NCBI GenBank assembly: GCA_024697705.1
Contig: JAILFF010000312.1
Coordinates: forward strand, 1-10,072
Reading direction: 5' to 3'
Length of the DNA stretch: 10,072 bases
Source: Ruminococcus sp.
Lineage (GTDB): Bacteria; Bacillota; Clostridia; Oscillospirales; Ruminococcaceae
The notes beneath the pieces were generated by a model, which searched no databases, was not told the DNA's origin, and saw nothing but the letters and a program-made list of their open reading frames with translations. Shown here in pieces: positions 1 through 6,652 of this stretch (its first letter is position 1; the number at the start of each line of letters is the position of its first letter). A program made the translations under genes and the position numbers.

Positions 1-1
1 C

Positions 2-520
2 TCGGACGTCTGCGTGGACGTTCATTCGAGCAATATCTTTCTCAAAGAGATACCGCAGATACGAATGAGCGTTCCGACAGCGCCCGCGCTGCTGCCTTTT
101 GCTAAGATGATGAACGTGGATTTCGTGTGGATACACGACGCCGCGACGGTGCTTGAATCGACCCTCGCACACACGCTCAATACCCGCGGAACGAAAACGC
201 TTGTCGTGGAAATGGGCGTGGGTATGCGTATCACGAAGGAATACTGCAAGCAGCTATTTGACGGCGTACTTAACATAATGAAGGAACTGGGTATGTGGAA
301 AGGCGAGACCGCAGCCGTTCGCGAGCCGATAATCTCGGAGGGCAGGGAAGTGGGCTTCGTCAATTCCGATGCGGCGGGGATTTTCGTTCCCTGTGCCGAT
401 TTCGGGGACAATGTAAGCGAGGGCGACCATATCGGCGATGTGGTAGACCCTCTGACAGCAAAGGTCGTGGAGGAAGTGCGTGCGGTCTGCGGCGGAATGA
501 TATTCACACTGCGCGAGTAA
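2..520 (+). CDS. Succinylglutamate desuccinylase/aspartoacylase-family zinc deacylase (C-terminal part, 5' end outside window)
   Basis: The frame is open from the first bases of the window to a TAA at 518-520, so this is the last 172 residues of a gene that begins upstream. A GTG at 14 is not a credible start because the coding frame and family similarity continue before it. The family (M14-like AstE/AspA) hydrolyses N-acyl amino acids with a zinc ion held by two His and one Glu. Visible here are DVHSS, whose His (codon 23-25) fits the third zinc ligand, and VVEMGVGMRI, whose Glu (codon 209-211) fits the catalytic glutamate. The final ~70 residues form the small beta domain typical of the family (ISEGREVGF, then GDHIGDVVDP). 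The substrate cannot be told. It converges on the cobalamin uptake operon and has no obvious functional link to it. The family call is fairly secure; the specificity is unknown. Confidence 0.82.
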   Translation, partial: SDVCVDVHSSNIFLKEIPQIRMSVPTAPALLPFAKMMNVDFVWIHDAATVLESTLAHTLNTRGTKTLVVEMGVGMRITKEYCKQLFDGVLNIMKELGMWKGETAAVREPIISEGREVGFVNSDAAGIFVPCADFGDNVSEGDHIGDVVDPLTAKVVEEVRAVCGGMIFTLRE

Positions 521-670
521 GTGAAAAAAGCAGCCCGCACTCGGAAGAGCAGGGCGGTATATAGTTTATTTTTGCGCGGATCTGTCCTAATGCACTTTGC
601 AAGAGTTTGACCTTCGTATCGTTCGGCGGCTTGTTATCAATGCGATAATTCTCACAAGGCTCGGAAGTAT
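521..670. other. Convergent intergenic gap, nothing assignable
   Basis: These 150 bases separate two convergent genes. I find no convincing intrinsic terminator for either: the best pairing is only four bases (GCCC/GGGC around 533-556), although a T-rich run (TTTATTTTT) follows at about 564-572 on the plus strand. One frame is open for about 27 codons before TAA but has no proper start or ribosome binding site. Confidence 0.4.
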
Positions 671-1780
671 TTAATTTGTGACAATTGAGCCGATTTCTAT
701 GGCTTTGTCGCGCAATACAGCGTTGCCGCCGTTCATTGTGCCGAAGCTTTCATGACAGCATATTACCCGCGAACATTTCTCAAGAACTTTGAGCGCCGCT
801 TTTATGTTTTTCTCGCCGATAGGCTCATAGGCGTTCTCGGTGAACAGAACCGACGCAAGCGAACTCGCGGCAGGGTATTCGATATCGTTCTCGTGTATGA
901 TACCCGCCGCAAAAGGGATTCCCTTGCGGTTCAGTTCGCGGTAAACGGGGATAGCTTTTCCCCCGCCGCCGATCACGAATACCTCGGGAACGCCATTCGT
1001 ACCCTGCGGCTCTACTATACAATAGCTGTTATGAAAGCTGCCGTTTTCTATCCCGTACAGTTCTTCAATGAAGTTTCCTGAAAAAACTTCCTCGGGAGAA
1101 CCAACAAGCACGGCTTGCTTGTCTTTTATGCACACGAGCTTGTCCGAAAACCGCTGTGCTAAGTCAAGCTCGTGAAGCGACTGTATCACCGCGATGTTTT
1201 TCTGCTTAGTGAGTTTCCGAAGCAGCGACAGCAGCCCCAGCTTGTGGTTTATGTCAAGAAATGAGGTCGGTTCGTCGAGCAGAAGAACATCGGGCTGCTG
1301 TGCTATCGCTCTTGCAAGCATTACGCATTGCCGCTGACCGTCGCTTATCTCGCGAAAATCCACGTCGGCAAGGTGCGATACGCCCGTAAGCGTCATCGCT
1401 TCATCAACGGCTTTTTCATCTTCCTCAGTCAGAAGCCCAAGCCTTCCCGTGTAGGGATAGCGCCCGGTTGAGGCAATGTCGCGGCAGGTCATTCTTTCGG
1501 AATGAATCCGCTCGGTCAGAACAAGCGCTAATTCTTTCGAGAGCTTTTTCGCGCCAACTGCGGAAAGCTCATCGCCGTTTATGAAGACCTTTCCCCCGAG
1601 AAGCGGCAGCTGTGCCGATATGCTTTTGAGCACCGTGGATTTTCCCGCGCCGTTCGGTCCGATGAGCGTAAGAATCTCGCCCTTTTCCACTATGAAGGAT
1701 ATCCCGCCCGCGACCGTCACTTTCCCGTAGCCCACCGAGATGTTTTCAGCTGTGACTGCTTTTGATATGCTTTCCGGCAT
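671..1780 (-). CDS. btuD: Corrinoid/iron-complex-type ABC importer ATPase (BtuD/FecE-like) with extra C-terminal domain
   Basis: This 369-residue protein powers the importer formed with the adjacent permease and binding protein. It sits on the cytoplasmic face of the membrane. Residues 1-255 are a FecE/BtuD-type ATPase: Walker A GPNGAGKST (41-49), signature ISDGQRQ (145-151), Walker B VLLLDEP (165-171) and the H-loop His in SLHELD (203). Where a Q-loop glutamine is usual, the sequence reads LVLTER (87-92). Residues about 263-369 are an additional alpha/beta-looking domain (VFVIGGGGKAIPVYRELN, then HENDIEYPAA) absent from minimal BtuD proteins of about 250 residues; I do not know its function. 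The ATG at 1780 is chosen because AAAGGAGG (1792-1799) lies 11 bases upstream; the frame extends further up, but only inside the permease gene. Two bases separate it from the permease stop. Corrinoid as substrate is inferred from the riboswitch upstream; by homology alone iron-siderophore or heme is possible. Confidence 0.88.
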   Translation of the reverse strand: MPESISKAVTAENISVGYGKVTVAGGISFIVEKGEILTLIGPNGAGKSTVLKSISAQLPLLGGKVFINGDELSAVGAKKLSKELALVLTERIHSERMTCRDIASTGRYPYTGRLGLLTEEDEKAVDEAMTLTGVSHLADVDFREISDGQRQCVMLARAIAQQPDVLLLDEPTSFLDINHKLGLLSLLRKLTKQKNIAVIQSLHELDLAQRFSDKLVCIKDKQAVLVGSPEEVFSGNFIEELYGIENGSFHNSYCIVEPQGTNGVPEVFVIGGGGKAIPVYRELNRKGIPFAAGIIHENDIEYPAASSLASVLFTENAYEPIGEKNIKAALKVLEKCSRVICCHESFGTMNGGNAVLRDKAIEIGSIVTN

Positions 1781-1782
1781 TT

Positions 1783-2814
1783 TTAGCCACGCCTCCTTTG
1801 ACTTTCGCGCCGCAGCATTATCACGATAACGACGGGCGCACCGAACACCGCCGTAACGGTGCTTATGCTGAGCTCGGTCGGCGAAAAGATCAGCCTTGCC
1901 GCAAGGTCGCAGAGCATACACACCGCCGCCCCGCCGATAAACGACGCGGGTATTATAACTATGGGCTTCGCAGTGCCGAAAAGACTTTTCATCAGATGTG
2001 GAACAGCCACTCCGACAAACGAAACGGGTCCCGCAAACGCCGTCACGCAGGCGGAAAGCAGGCTCGAAATCAGTATCAGCAGCAGTCGGAACAGTTTCAG
2101 ATCAATGCCGAGATTTGCTGCGTAGCTCTCGCCCAACTGATACGCGCTCAAAGGCTTTGACATAAGGAACGCGGCAACAGTTCCGACCAAAACGATGACG
2201 GCTATTATTTTAACGTCCTCCATGTCTGTTCCCGAAAAGCTGCCCATCGACCAGTTGTGAAGATTGACAATGTTTGCGTCGTCGGCAAAGGTGACGGCTA
2301 TCTCGGTTATAGATGAGCAGATATATCCTATCATAACGCCGCTTATAATTAGCTGCGCCATGTTCTTGACTTTTCCCGAGATCAGCAGGATCAGCCCCAT
2401 TGACACGAGCGACCCGACGAAAGAAGCAAGCACCATGACCCACGAGCCGAGTATGATACCGTGTTTCAGCGAGGAGATCATGACCGCGGCAACGGCAAGC
2501 TTCGCGCCCGAGGATATGCCGAGAACGTAGGGACCCGCGATAGGGTTGTCGAAGAAGCATTGCAGCAGGAACCCCGAAACGGCAAGCGCTCCCCCGAGAA
2601 GCATGGCGGCGGCGGTCCGCGGCAGTCTTATGTCCGTGATTATCTTTTTGGCGGGCGAATCGGGTGCGCTGCCGAACAGAATGTCCGCTGTTTCGCCGAA
2701 AGAGATACGGCTGCTTCCCATAACGATATTCACGGCGAAAAGAAACGCCGCGAGTATGATAAGCGCGGAAAAGCCCGCCGCATATCTTATACGTCTGCTT
2801 TTTTTCGTCTCCAT
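1783..2814 (-). CDS. btuC: ABC importer permease, FecCD/BtuC family
   Basis: This 343-residue integral membrane protein forms the import channel, probably as a homodimer, for cobalamin or a related complex. It begins with a basic stretch (KKSRRIRYAAG) followed by a first hydrophobic helix, and hydrophobic segments recur along the length as expected for the roughly ten-helix FecCD fold. Family hallmarks include DIRLPRTAAAMLLGGALA near residue 60, GPYVLGISSGAKLAVA near 95-110 and, near the C-terminal third, the AGPVSFVGVAVPH motif that precedes the ATPase-coupling region. Length is normal for the family (about 330-350). The start at 2814 follows a GGAG at 2821-2824 and comes three bases after the stop of the binding-protein gene, so the two are clearly co-transcribed. 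Substrate specificity rests on context only. Confidence 0.92.
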   Translation of the reverse strand: METKKSRRIRYAAGFSALIILAAFLFAVNIVMGSSRISFGETADILFGSAPDSPAKKIITDIRLPRTAAAMLLGGALAVSGFLLQCFFDNPIAGPYVLGISSGAKLAVAAVMISSLKHGIILGSWVMVLASFVGSLVSMGLILLISGKVKNMAQLIISGVMIGYICSSITEIAVTFADDANIVNLHNWSMGSFSGTDMEDVKIIAVIVLVGTVAAFLMSKPLSAYQLGESYAANLGIDLKLFRLLLILISSLLSACVTAFAGPVSFVGVAVPHLMKSLFGTAKPIVIIPASFIGGAAVCMLCDLAARLIFSPTELSISTVTAVFGAPVVIVIMLRRESQRRRG

Positions 2815-2817
2815 AGC

Positions 2818-3996
2818 TTACTCCAATCTGTGCAGGTAGATGAGCTGACTGTCCGAGTTTCCCGAAAAGACCTTGTTCAGGTCTGCTATCATGTCGGCGG
2901 CGCCTGTGGTCTGCTGGAACATATTCTGCCCCGTACACCACACATTACCCTCTTTGACCGCCTTGAAATCAGCAAGTATTCCGCATTTTTCGGTAAGCTG
3001 CGAGATGTCCGCAAGCTCGCCCTCGATAGTGCTGTTGTAGATAAGCACGTCGGCGTTCATTGCAAGCTCGTAGAATTTTTCTGTCTGGATATTCATGGTA
3101 GAAAGAGCATTGTCGTCGATATCGAGGTCTTCCGCCTTGAAGACGTATTCCCCGCCCGCAAGCTCGATCATCTTCGGCACATAATCGCCCGGCTTTCGGA
3201 TATTGATATACCCGTTTGAGCTTACATAGAAAAACGCCGCCGTTTTGCGCTGTTCGCCCGAGATATTTCCGCTCTTTTCCGTGATATCGTCAAAGGCGGC
3301 TGTTTTCTCTCTGAAATATTTTTCGGCTTCATCGCTCTTTCCGAGAATAAGTCCGTAAAGCTTAAGCCATTCCATGCGCCCTAAAGGGTGGCTCTCGTAG
3401 CTCGAACGTTCGACAAGCACGGGGATTCCGAGTTGTTCTATCTTTTCGCGGGTCTCGGGGCTGTGATAGATCATTGTGGATTCTATCGCAAGCCCGCAGC
3501 CGTTTTCCGTAAGCGCTTCGTAATCGGGGGCGTTGTATTTGCCGATATAGGTGATACTGCCGTTTTCGAGCGCGGCTCTGATGTTCGGAAGACTCCAGCT
3601 TTTTAGGTCGGTGGAGGTCATCGTCACCCTGTCAAGAGCGCCTATCCCGTCGAAGAGGTCCATAGCGGAGCTTGCAGCAAGATATATCTCGCCCACGGGC
3701 TGACGGATAACGGTCATGCCCGCCGTATCGTTAGGGGGTTCCATGCCTTCGGGCACCAGCAGAAAGCGTTCGCTGCCTATCGTGATAACGCTGCACCCGT
3801 CGCGGCGGTAGTCGGCGGAGAACTGCTCGGCGTATTGAAGCTCCATGCCGCCAACTATATCGGAGCCGCTTTCGGCGGCAGTTTTCGTTGAAACCGCAGA
3901 GCTTGAAGCTTCCGTTTCGTTCGGCTTGCTTTCGGCACACGCGGCGGTCATAAGAAACAGCGCCGCCGTCAGCAGGGAAGTAATCTTTTTATTCAT
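2818..3996 (-). CDS. btuF: Substrate-binding lipoprotein of the ABC importer (BtuF/FepB-like)
   Basis: This 392-residue secreted lipoprotein should capture the substrate outside the membrane and deliver it to the neighbouring permease. The signal peptide is basic (MNKK), then hydrophobic, and ends in a lipobox TAAC with Cys20 as the lipidated residue, followed by a short Ser/Thr/Glu-rich spacer. The rest fits a class III (helical-backbone) periplasmic-binding fold: an N-lobe with VIRQPVGEIYLAASSAMDLF and DRVTMTST, a connecting helix around EKIEQLGIPVLVERSSYESHPLGRMEWLK (described from positions ~185-215), and a C-lobe with YVPKMIELAGGEYVF and ADVLIYNSTIEG. Near the C-terminus GNVWCTGQNMFQQTTGAADM resembles the ligand-entry region of this family. 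Its ATG follows the preceding lipoprotein's TGA by one base. The ligand is probably a corrinoid, by the riboswitch; heme or iron chelates cannot be excluded from sequence. Confidence 0.87.
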   Translation of the reverse strand: MNKKITSLLTAALFLMTAACAESKPNETEASSSAVSTKTAAESGSDIVGGMELQYAEQFSADYRRDGCSVITIGSERFLLVPEGMEPPNDTAGMTVIRQPVGEIYLAASSAMDLFDGIGALDRVTMTSTDLKSWSLPNIRAALENGSITYIGKYNAPDYEALTENGCGLAIESTMIYHSPETREKIEQLGIPVLVERSSYESHPLGRMEWLKLYGLILGKSDEAEKYFREKTAAFDDITEKSGNISGEQRKTAAFFYVSSNGYINIRKPGDYVPKMIELAGGEYVFKAEDLDIDDNALSTMNIQTEKFYELAMNADVLIYNSTIEGELADISQLTEKCGILADFKAVKEGNVWCTGQNMFQQTTGAADMIADLNKVFSGNSDSQLIYLHRLE

Positions 3997-3997
3997 A

Positions 3998-4972
3998 TCA
4001 TTTTATCGTTGCGGAGTCAAAGTAAAGCGTGTATTCTATCTCGTAGGGAGTGCTCATAGCTGTTGTGTCGGCGGAAACGGGCATTTTGAAATCGAAGCCC
4101 TTGACGGGTATCTCGAACACGGAATGTTCCTCGCAGCTTACGGGGAGCAGCTTTTCGCCCTCGACGATCATATAATCGTACTTATTGCTGCTCCAGATTA
4201 TTTCGGCGGCGACTTTTCCGTCCTTTACGGCTATTTTTGCGGGAGACTGCACCGAAGCGCGTCCCGAGCCGCCTTCAAGTGTTACCTCGCAAGTGTATTC
4301 GCCGTCCGCAAGTTCGAGCGAAGCGGCGTCGGCATAGCGGCTTTCGGCGAAAGCGTCGTCGGGCAGTGAATCGGCTCTGAAAACGAGCGTTCTGTCATAC
4401 CATGTCTTCTTTTTCGCGCTGAACGCCGCGCACTGTATCTCCTTGTCGAGCGCTTCGACAGGCACCGTAAACACCGACCTGTCCTGCTCGTCGGTCGTGT
4501 AGCCGATATATGGTATCTCGCTTGAAACAGCATCGGCTTCCTCACCCGTACCCATGAAAAGATATTCATACGACTTGCTCGCGATAATAATGTCGGCAGT
4601 CATTTCGCCGTCCTTGACTTTAAGCACGCAGTCGGCGATCTTGAACATGGAAGAGCTTGAATCGACGTTTATATGGTACTCTCCGTCCTTGACAGCACTT
4701 CCGCCGACGGATTCCATTCCCTCAAAGCCCACCTCCTGCGGCGGGACTGTAATCTTTTCGGTCGTCGTTTCGGGCGCGGCAGTGGTTTCGGCGGTGGTTT
4801 CAACAGCGGAAACGGTCTTTTCTGCGGCGGTGGTCGTGGTCTCGGCTGTCGCAGCGGCGGTTGTTGTGGTAGTCTCTGCCGGCGGCGGTGTTTGCGCGGG
4901 TGCTTTGCTTTCTCCGCAGGCTGACATTATAAGACAGGTCAGCAGCAGGGGTATGATATTTTTCTTTTTCAT
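3998..4972 (-). CDS. Surface lipoprotein with Thr-rich stalk and two repeated NEAT-like domains (function unknown)
   Basis: I do not recognise a named family. The 324-residue product has a lipoprotein signal (MKKKN, hydrophobic core, MSAC with Cys19 lipidated), then a Thr/Ala/Glu/Pro-rich stalk at about 30-75, then two related domains at about 96-205 and 223-324. The repeats align along their whole length: DGEYHINV with DGEYTCEV, LKVKDGEMTADIIIASKSYEYLF with IAVKDGKVAAEIIWSSNKYDYMI (opening halves), SVFTVPVEALD with SVFEIPVKGFD, and a closing YDRTLVF/YEIEYTLYF. The order of beta strands and the aromatic Y-x-Y pair recall NEAT heme-binding domains, but the canonical YxxxY is not present. Lying between a chelatase and a binding protein in one transcript, it may be a surface receptor that hands corrinoid, tetrapyrrole or metal to the importer. 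The start at 4972 has GAGG eight bases upstream. Lipoprotein and duplication are clear; binding function is inference. Confidence 0.8.
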   Translation of the reverse strand: MKKKNIIPLLLTCLIMSACGESKAPAQTPPPAETTTTTAAATAETTTTAAEKTVSAVETTAETTAAPETTTEKITVPPQEVGFEGMESVGGSAVKDGEYHINVDSSSSMFKIADCVLKVKDGEMTADIIIASKSYEYLFMGTGEEADAVSSEIPYIGYTTDEQDRSVFTVPVEALDKEIQCAAFSAKKKTWYDRTLVFRADSLPDDAFAESRYADAASLELADGEYTCEVTLEGGSGRASVQSPAKIAVKDGKVAAEIIWSSNKYDYMIVEGEKLLPVSCEEHSVFEIPVKGFDFKMPVSADTTAMSTPYEIEYTLYFDSATIK

Positions 4973-5016
4973 CGGGATTACCTCTTTTTCAGTGCTTTAT
5001 GTGATAATATGCCGAA

Positions 5017-5055
5017 ACAGCACCGCACATAAAAATGTCAGTTGTGCGGTGCTGT
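5017..5055 (-). terminator. Perfect 12-bp hairpin between the chelatase and lipoprotein genes; possible weak terminator or processing site
   Basis: Positions 5017-5028 (ACAGCACCGCAC) and 5044-5055 are perfect inverted copies with a 15-base loop, the only strong structure in the 112-base gap. Read on the minus strand, the stem is followed by TTTCGGCATATTATC, not a proper T-run, so strong termination is unlikely. It could lower downstream expression relative to the chelatase or stabilise the upstream message. Confidence 0.5.
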
Positions 5056-5084
5056 CGCGGATATATTCCGATATTTTCGTTAAA

Positions 5085-6179
5085 TTATTTGAGAGAATCT
5101 ATTGCAGCCTTTGCATGGTCGGCATAGATCTGTCTGATAGTCTCATTTTCTCCGAGACCCCTGAGCAGGCACTCAACCTTATATCCTGCGGCTTCAAATA
5201 CGGATTTCCATGAATCCTCCTCGTCGCCTGCCATATCGTTGTTGGCATGGTCGCCCGCAACTACCATGAGCGGTTCAAGAACTACTCTCTCGTAATCGCC
5301 CTTCTGAACAAGAGCAAGAACATCGTCAACCGAGGGCGAAGCCTCAACGGTGCCCACATAGTAATTGGCATGACCGTCAGCTGTGAGAAGATCCTGCATC
5401 TTCTGATATACCGCGTTCGATTCCGCTTCGGTGCCGTGACCCATGAAGCAGATAGCGGTCTTTCCGTCGTCGTATTCCTTCGTCCACTCAACGATAGCTT
5501 CTTCAACGCGCTTGAAATCCTCATCACTCGTCAGAAGCGGCTCACCGAATACTATCTTTTCAAAAGCGTCGGCGTGGCTGCCCACTTCCTTAACGATGTC
5601 ATTGTATTCAAGACCGTTCATCAGGTGTGTGGGCTGAACGACAAGCGTTTTTACACCGTTGTCCTCGGCTCTTTTAAGAGCAGCCTCAACGTCGTCGATA
5701 AGTATGCCGTCGCGCCTGTTTACATGGTCGATGATGATGTTCGCGGAGAAGCCGCGGCGCACGGAGTAATCGGGGAATTCCTTTTCAAGCGTGTCCTCGA
5801 TAGCGCCGATGGTAAGGCGGCGGCTGTCGTTGAAGCTGGTACCGAAGCTGAGCACGAGCAGTTCGTTATCGCCGATATCGTCCTGATTGCGCACGTTATC
5901 GAGAGATGCGTCACCTGTGGTATAGTCCTCCTCCTCGTCCTCTTCGGGCTTTTCTTCTTCGGCTATGGTGGTGGTTTCCTCCGCTTTGGTCGTTTCGGCG
6001 GCGGTGGTCGTCTCGGGAGCGGCGGTAGTCTCGGCGGCGGTCGTGGTAGTTTCGGCAGCTGTGGTGGTGGTCTCGGCGGGCTTGGTGTCCTCCGCGGCGG
6101 GAGTGTCGGAGCCTCCGCAGGAAGCGAACGACGCGGCTGCTAAAACGACAGCGGCAACTAAAGCGATTGATTTTTTCAT
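5085..6179 (-). CDS. cbiK: Secreted lipoprotein form of CbiK sirohydrochlorin cobaltochelatase
   Basis: CbiK enzymes insert cobalt into sirohydrochlorin, the first committed step of anaerobic B12 synthesis, normally in the cytoplasm. Here residues about 104-364 are a complete CbiK domain: LLVLSFGTSFNDSR at 107-120, VVQPTHLMNGLEY around 180-192, MGHGTEAESN with His248, and VVAGDHANNDMAGD with His311. The last two match the pair of catalytic, metal-holding histidines of the family. In front is a lipoprotein signal peptide (FASC, Cys21) and a low-complexity stalk of about 65 residues rich in Thr, Ala and Glu, ending in an acidic run (EEEKPEEDEEED). The enzyme should therefore be outside the membrane, reminiscent of the periplasmic CbiK of Desulfovibrio. 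It is the first gene after the B12 riboswitch and heads the import operon. The ATG at 6179 is preferred; a TTG three codons earlier sits almost on the ribosome binding site. Its real substrate outside the cell is unknown. Confidence 0.9.
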   Translation of the reverse strand: MKKSIALVAAVVLAAASFASCGGSDTPAAEDTKPAETTTTAAETTTTAAETTAAPETTTAAETTKAEETTTIAEEEKPEEDEEEDYTTGDASLDNVRNQDDIGDNELLVLSFGTSFNDSRRLTIGAIEDTLEKEFPDYSVRRGFSANIIIDHVNRRDGILIDDVEAALKRAEDNGVKTLVVQPTHLMNGLEYNDIVKEVGSHADAFEKIVFGEPLLTSDEDFKRVEEAIVEWTKEYDDGKTAICFMGHGTEAESNAVYQKMQDLLTADGHANYYVGTVEASPSVDDVLALVQKGDYERVVLEPLMVVAGDHANNDMAGDEEDSWKSVFEAAGYKVECLLRGLGENETIRQIYADHAKAAIDSLK

Positions 6180-6189
6180 TTCTTTCAAA

Positions 6190-6195
6190 TCCTTT
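6190..6195 (-). promoter_or_regulatory. Ribosome binding site that decides the cbiK start
   Basis: The minus strand reads AAAGGA ten bases before the ATG at 6179. The alternative in-frame TTG at 6188 would lie one base after this motif, too close for initiation, so the ATG is taken as the start. Confidence 0.65.
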
Positions 6196-6228
6196 CCATA
6201 ACAATGAAAGGTATGAAACGATGCTGTT

Positions 6229-6264
6229 AGAAAACAAAATGCCCTCTTTCAGATCGGAAGGCAT
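6229..6264 (-). terminator. Intrinsic terminator, expression platform of the cobalamin riboswitch
   Basis: On the minus strand ATGCCTTC (6257-6264) pairs with GAGGGCAT (6239-6246) over eight base pairs, one of them G-U, around a ten-base loop. It is followed directly by TTTGTTTTCT (6229-6238). It lies about 50 bases before the cbiK start and downstream of the riboswitch, where a transcription attenuator is expected: with cobalamin bound, transcription should stop here and the cbiK-import operon be off. Confidence 0.75.
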
Positions 6265-6298
6265 TGCAAACAGACCTCCCCGCAAACATTGTTTTGCG
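6256..6298 (-). promoter_or_regulatory. Candidate antiterminator segment of the riboswitch leader
   Basis: The minus-strand segment GGGAGG (6275-6280) can pair with CCTTCC (6256-6261), which would remove the 5' half of the terminator stem. Just upstream is a second perfect six-base hairpin, CGCAAA/TTTGCG (6281-6286 with 6293-6298). Together these could form the switch between read-through and termination. The pairing was found by eye, not by folding. Confidence 0.4.
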
Positions 6299-6375
6299 AA
6301 AAAGTCCGAAAACAGTACGATCAATACCTCGTGATCCGGCTTTCCCGCGATTCGGCGCGATAAGCCTGTACCAGA

Positions 6376-6584
6376 CAGACGGCAGGTTTCCTGACTTATG
6401 TATCAACACGTTCCGCAAGCCTTCCCGATTTCTCAGTGGCTCCGCTCGGGGGAAAATCCCTTGCGGACGCGGTTCGCTCCTCAATCACAGTGACGAGATC
6501 GTGCGGGGTTCATCACCCGCTTCCCTTTTACCCTTCTGCCTGACAGCATACTGAACATATACCGCCATAGAAGGCACCGCCTGC
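6376..6584 (-). promoter_or_regulatory. Cobalamin (AdoCbl-type) riboswitch
   Basis: Read on the minus strand, the conserved landmarks of the cobalamin aptamer appear in order. GGTGCC (6573-6578) opens it. AAAAGGGAAGCGGGTG (6514-6529) is the conserved purine-rich core. CCCCGCACG and the ACTGTGATTGAGGAGCGAACC stretch follow. GCCACTG is at 6434-6440, then GGGAAGG, and the B12 box AGTCAGGAAACCTGCC is at 6381-6396. The P2 stem (CCTTCT/AGAAGG, 6569-6574 with 6532-6537) carries an inserted 25-base hairpin at 6542-6566 with many G-U pairs. The element lies between the promoter and the terminator in front of cbiK. High cobalamin should favour termination, making this an uptake operon repressed by its product. 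Confidence 0.95.
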
Positions 6585-6613
6585 TTTTGCTCATTATGAG
6601 CTATTTGATTTTA

Positions 6614-6630
6614 CGGGGAGCCTTTCCCCG
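6614..6630 (-). repeat. Short GC-rich hairpin in the 5' leader
   Basis: CGGGGA (6614-6619) and TCCCCG (6625-6630) form a perfect six-base stem with a five-base loop, between the promoter and the riboswitch. No T-run follows on either strand, so it is not a good terminator for cbiC. It may stabilise the 5' end of the leader RNA. Confidence 0.45.
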
Positions 6631-6652
6631 GATATCGTTCATGAACACCTCT

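Noticed and set aside
582..670. Open stretch of about 27 codons in the convergent gap (LQEFDLRIVRRL and onward)
   Set aside because: It has no start codon with a ribosome binding site, begins right after a stop, and matches nothing I recognise; a gene remnant is possible but unsupported.
1781..1921. Upstream extension of the ATPase frame by 47 codons
   Set aside because: It lies wholly inside the permease coding region, reads as an out-of-frame shadow rich in Arg, and the ATG at 1780 has its own AAAGGAGG.
4973..5084. Separate promoter for the lipoprotein gene
   Set aside because: A TATTAT-like -10 can be found, but no -35 at usable spacing.
5247..6143. 298-codon open frame on the plus strand opposite the chelatase
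   Set aside because: It is the complement of a well-supported CbiK gene; its Gly-rich end is simply the antisense of the Thr-rich stalk.
6180..6188. TTG as start of the chelatase
   Set aside because: It is one base from the AAAGGA ribosome binding site, whereas the ATG at 6179 is ten bases away.
6614..6630. Intrinsic terminator for cbiC
   Set aside because: The stem is good but no T-run follows on the minus strand, and it lies downstream of the promoter for the next operon.
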